Assembly: GCA_019686135.1 (NCBI GenBank)
Contig: JADGHL010000010.1
Coordinates: 1 to 64,000 of the forward strand
DNA: 64,000 nt
Direction: 5' to 3'
Source of the DNA: Myxococcaceae bacterium
Lineage (GTDB): Bacteria; Myxococcota; Myxococcia; Myxococcales; Myxococcaceae
This document shows positions 63,060 to 64,000 of the stretch, in pieces; positions within the stretch are counted from its first letter, which is position 1; every line of letters begins with the position of its first letter. Made by a program: the position numbers and the translations under genes. Under the pieces are notes generated by a model that was given only the letters and a program-made list of their open reading frames with translations, was not told the DNA's origin and ran no database searches.

Positions 63060-64000
63060 TCACGGGATCCACACGCGCAACGTGGAGCCGTCGAGGAGAT
63101 AGAGGACGCCCGGCTTCTTCCCGAACATCAGCGGCTTGTAGACGGACGCCGCGGAGCTGACGCTGCCCGGTGCGGTGGCGATCACCGACCAGTTGTTGTC
63201 GAAGCAGCCGGTGGTGACCTGCCGCTCGACGAGCTCGAGAACCCCCGAGCCGTTGCGGCGCGCGCCGAGGATCTTGTCCGGATTGAGGTGGCGACCCAGC
63301 CTCAGGCCTTCATTGGGCGGCCGGGCGCTGGTCTGCTGCGCCTTAGGGAAGCAGATGATCGGGTTGCTGGTGTTGCACAGCGGGACGCACCACTCGACGT
63401 CCGTCGAGCCCGAACCGGCGTAGGTGGCGATCGCGAACTTGCCGTTGTCCGGCACCACCACCCCGCTGGTCAGGGTGGCGCTCGCCCCCACCGTATAGCT
63501 CGGGCTGAAATTGCAAAACGTGCCGAACGGTGGCTGGCCGCAGCCGCAGCGGCGCTCGGAGATCTTGAGCGCGAAGCTCGAATCGTAGCCCGCGCCCACC
63601 CAGGCCTGTCTCGAGTGGGGTGCGACGCTGAGCGGCATGTTGAACGGCGCGGCCTGGGTGTACTCGCCGCTGGAGGTCGCCCGGTGCAGCACGCCGTCGA
63701 CGTCGATGTACGCCATCGGATCGCCGGCCGGATCGGCGCAGCCGCCAGGGACGGGGACGATCGCAGCTGCGTTGTTGGTGACTTGGGTGGCGGTACCGGT
63801 GGGATCGACGAACACCGCGTAGAAGGTGTGCGGCCCCATGTTGGGGATCAGAAACTTCTGCTCGAGACCGAAGCCGCGGTACCGCAGCGGAGTCATCGAG
63901 ACGGTGGACGGTGGCGTCGGGCCGAGCTCGCGGTGGCTGGCGAGCCGGAGATCGACGATGCCCGGCGAACTGAACGTGTCGATCAGGGTGTAGTTGCCGG
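63060..64000 (-). CDS. Partial surface protein, paralogue of the 60313-62984 gene (5' end beyond window)
   Basis: The frame is open to the window edge (about 313 residues visible). It is clearly related to the C-terminal region of the preceding gene. Shared blocks include LRYRGFG, GAGYDSSFALKISERRC, DNGKFAIATY, the H-x-x-P-x-K-I-L-G-A block, TGCFDNNWSVIATAP and the ending PGVLYLLDGSTLRVWIP. Conserved Cys pairs suggest disulfides in a secreted domain. The two genes are tandem duplicates on the minus strand, with this one upstream. The N-terminus, probably with signal peptide and Ig-like domains, is outside the window. Confidence 0.8.
   Translation of the reverse strand, partial: GNYTLIDTFSSPGIVDLRLASHRELGPTPPSTVSMTPLRYRGFGLEQKFLIPNMGPHTFYAVFVDPTGTATQVTNNAAAIVPVPGGCADPAGDPMAYIDVDGVLHRATSSGEYTQAAPFNMPLSVAPHSRQAWVGAGYDSSFALKISERRCGCGQPPFGTFCNFSPSYTVGASATLTSGVVVPDNGKFAIATYAGSGSTDVEWCVPLCNTSNPIICFPKAQQTSARPPNEGLRLGRHLNPDKILGARRNGSGVLELVERQVTTGCFDNNWSVIATAPGSVSSAASVYKPLMFGKKPGVLYLLDGSTLRVWIP

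Overview
The window is high-GC DNA from a delta-proteobacterium, most likely a member of the Myxococcota. The main evidence is a MYXO-CTERM tail (Cys-Gly-Cys, hydrophobic helix, Arg cluster) on the 866-residue surface protein at 19839-22439. Supporting evidence is several Cys-rich secreted lipoproteins of myxobacterial style, an LptC with a lipobox, and an enhancer-binding-protein relative. I cannot name the genus. The first 60 bases carry long T and G homopolymers and look like a contig end.

Layout. 1-10.3 kb: Hsp33, a Cys-rich secreted protein, Ssb, a PBP4-type DD-carboxypeptidase, a peptide ABC importer (binding protein plus two permeases, no ATPase), and D-aminoacyl-tRNA deacylase. 10.3-19.8 kb, minus strand: the envelope/nitrogen-regulation block lpxL-like, lptC, lptA, lptB, a small lipoprotein, rpoN, hpf, a lipoprotein NagZ-type glycosidase, ptsN and an unknown gene. 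19.8-27.2 kb, plus strand: the MYXO-CTERM protein, an orphan astB, a decayed XRE/PIN toxin-antitoxin-like pair, a small lipoprotein, and a pair resembling DprE1/DprE2.

27.2-50.6 kb is a large surface-polysaccharide locus. It holds a Wzc-type chain-length kinase, a Wzx flippase, a WecA-type initiating transferase, five glycosyltransferases, a hexapeptide acyltransferase, two Wzy/WaaL-type membrane proteins (one fused to TPRs), and UDP-HexNAc epimerase and dehydrogenase. It also holds an uncharacterised set of nucleotidyltransferase-fold and kinase-fold proteins (43.6-47.4 kb, plus a degenerate relative at 27.2 kb). The parts fit a Wzx/Wzy route: WecA loads the lipid carrier, the transferases build the repeat unit, Wzx flips it, Wzy polymerises it, and Wzc sets chain length.

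50.6-64 kb: a giant TonB-like protein whose middle is about 54 copies of a 14-residue repeat with higher-order DNA periods of 126, 165 and 168 bp. After it come a toroid-like periplasmic protein, a methyltransferase, a polytopic membrane protein, an enhancer-binding-protein relative without ATPase or sigma-54-contact motifs, a small cytochrome c, a charged small secreted protein, and two tandem paralogous surface lipoprotein genes. The first of these is split by a frameshift and the second runs off the window.

No rRNA, tRNA, CRISPR array or insertion sequence was recognised. Start codons were chosen by ribosome-binding-site position and signal-peptide position, and alternatives are noted.
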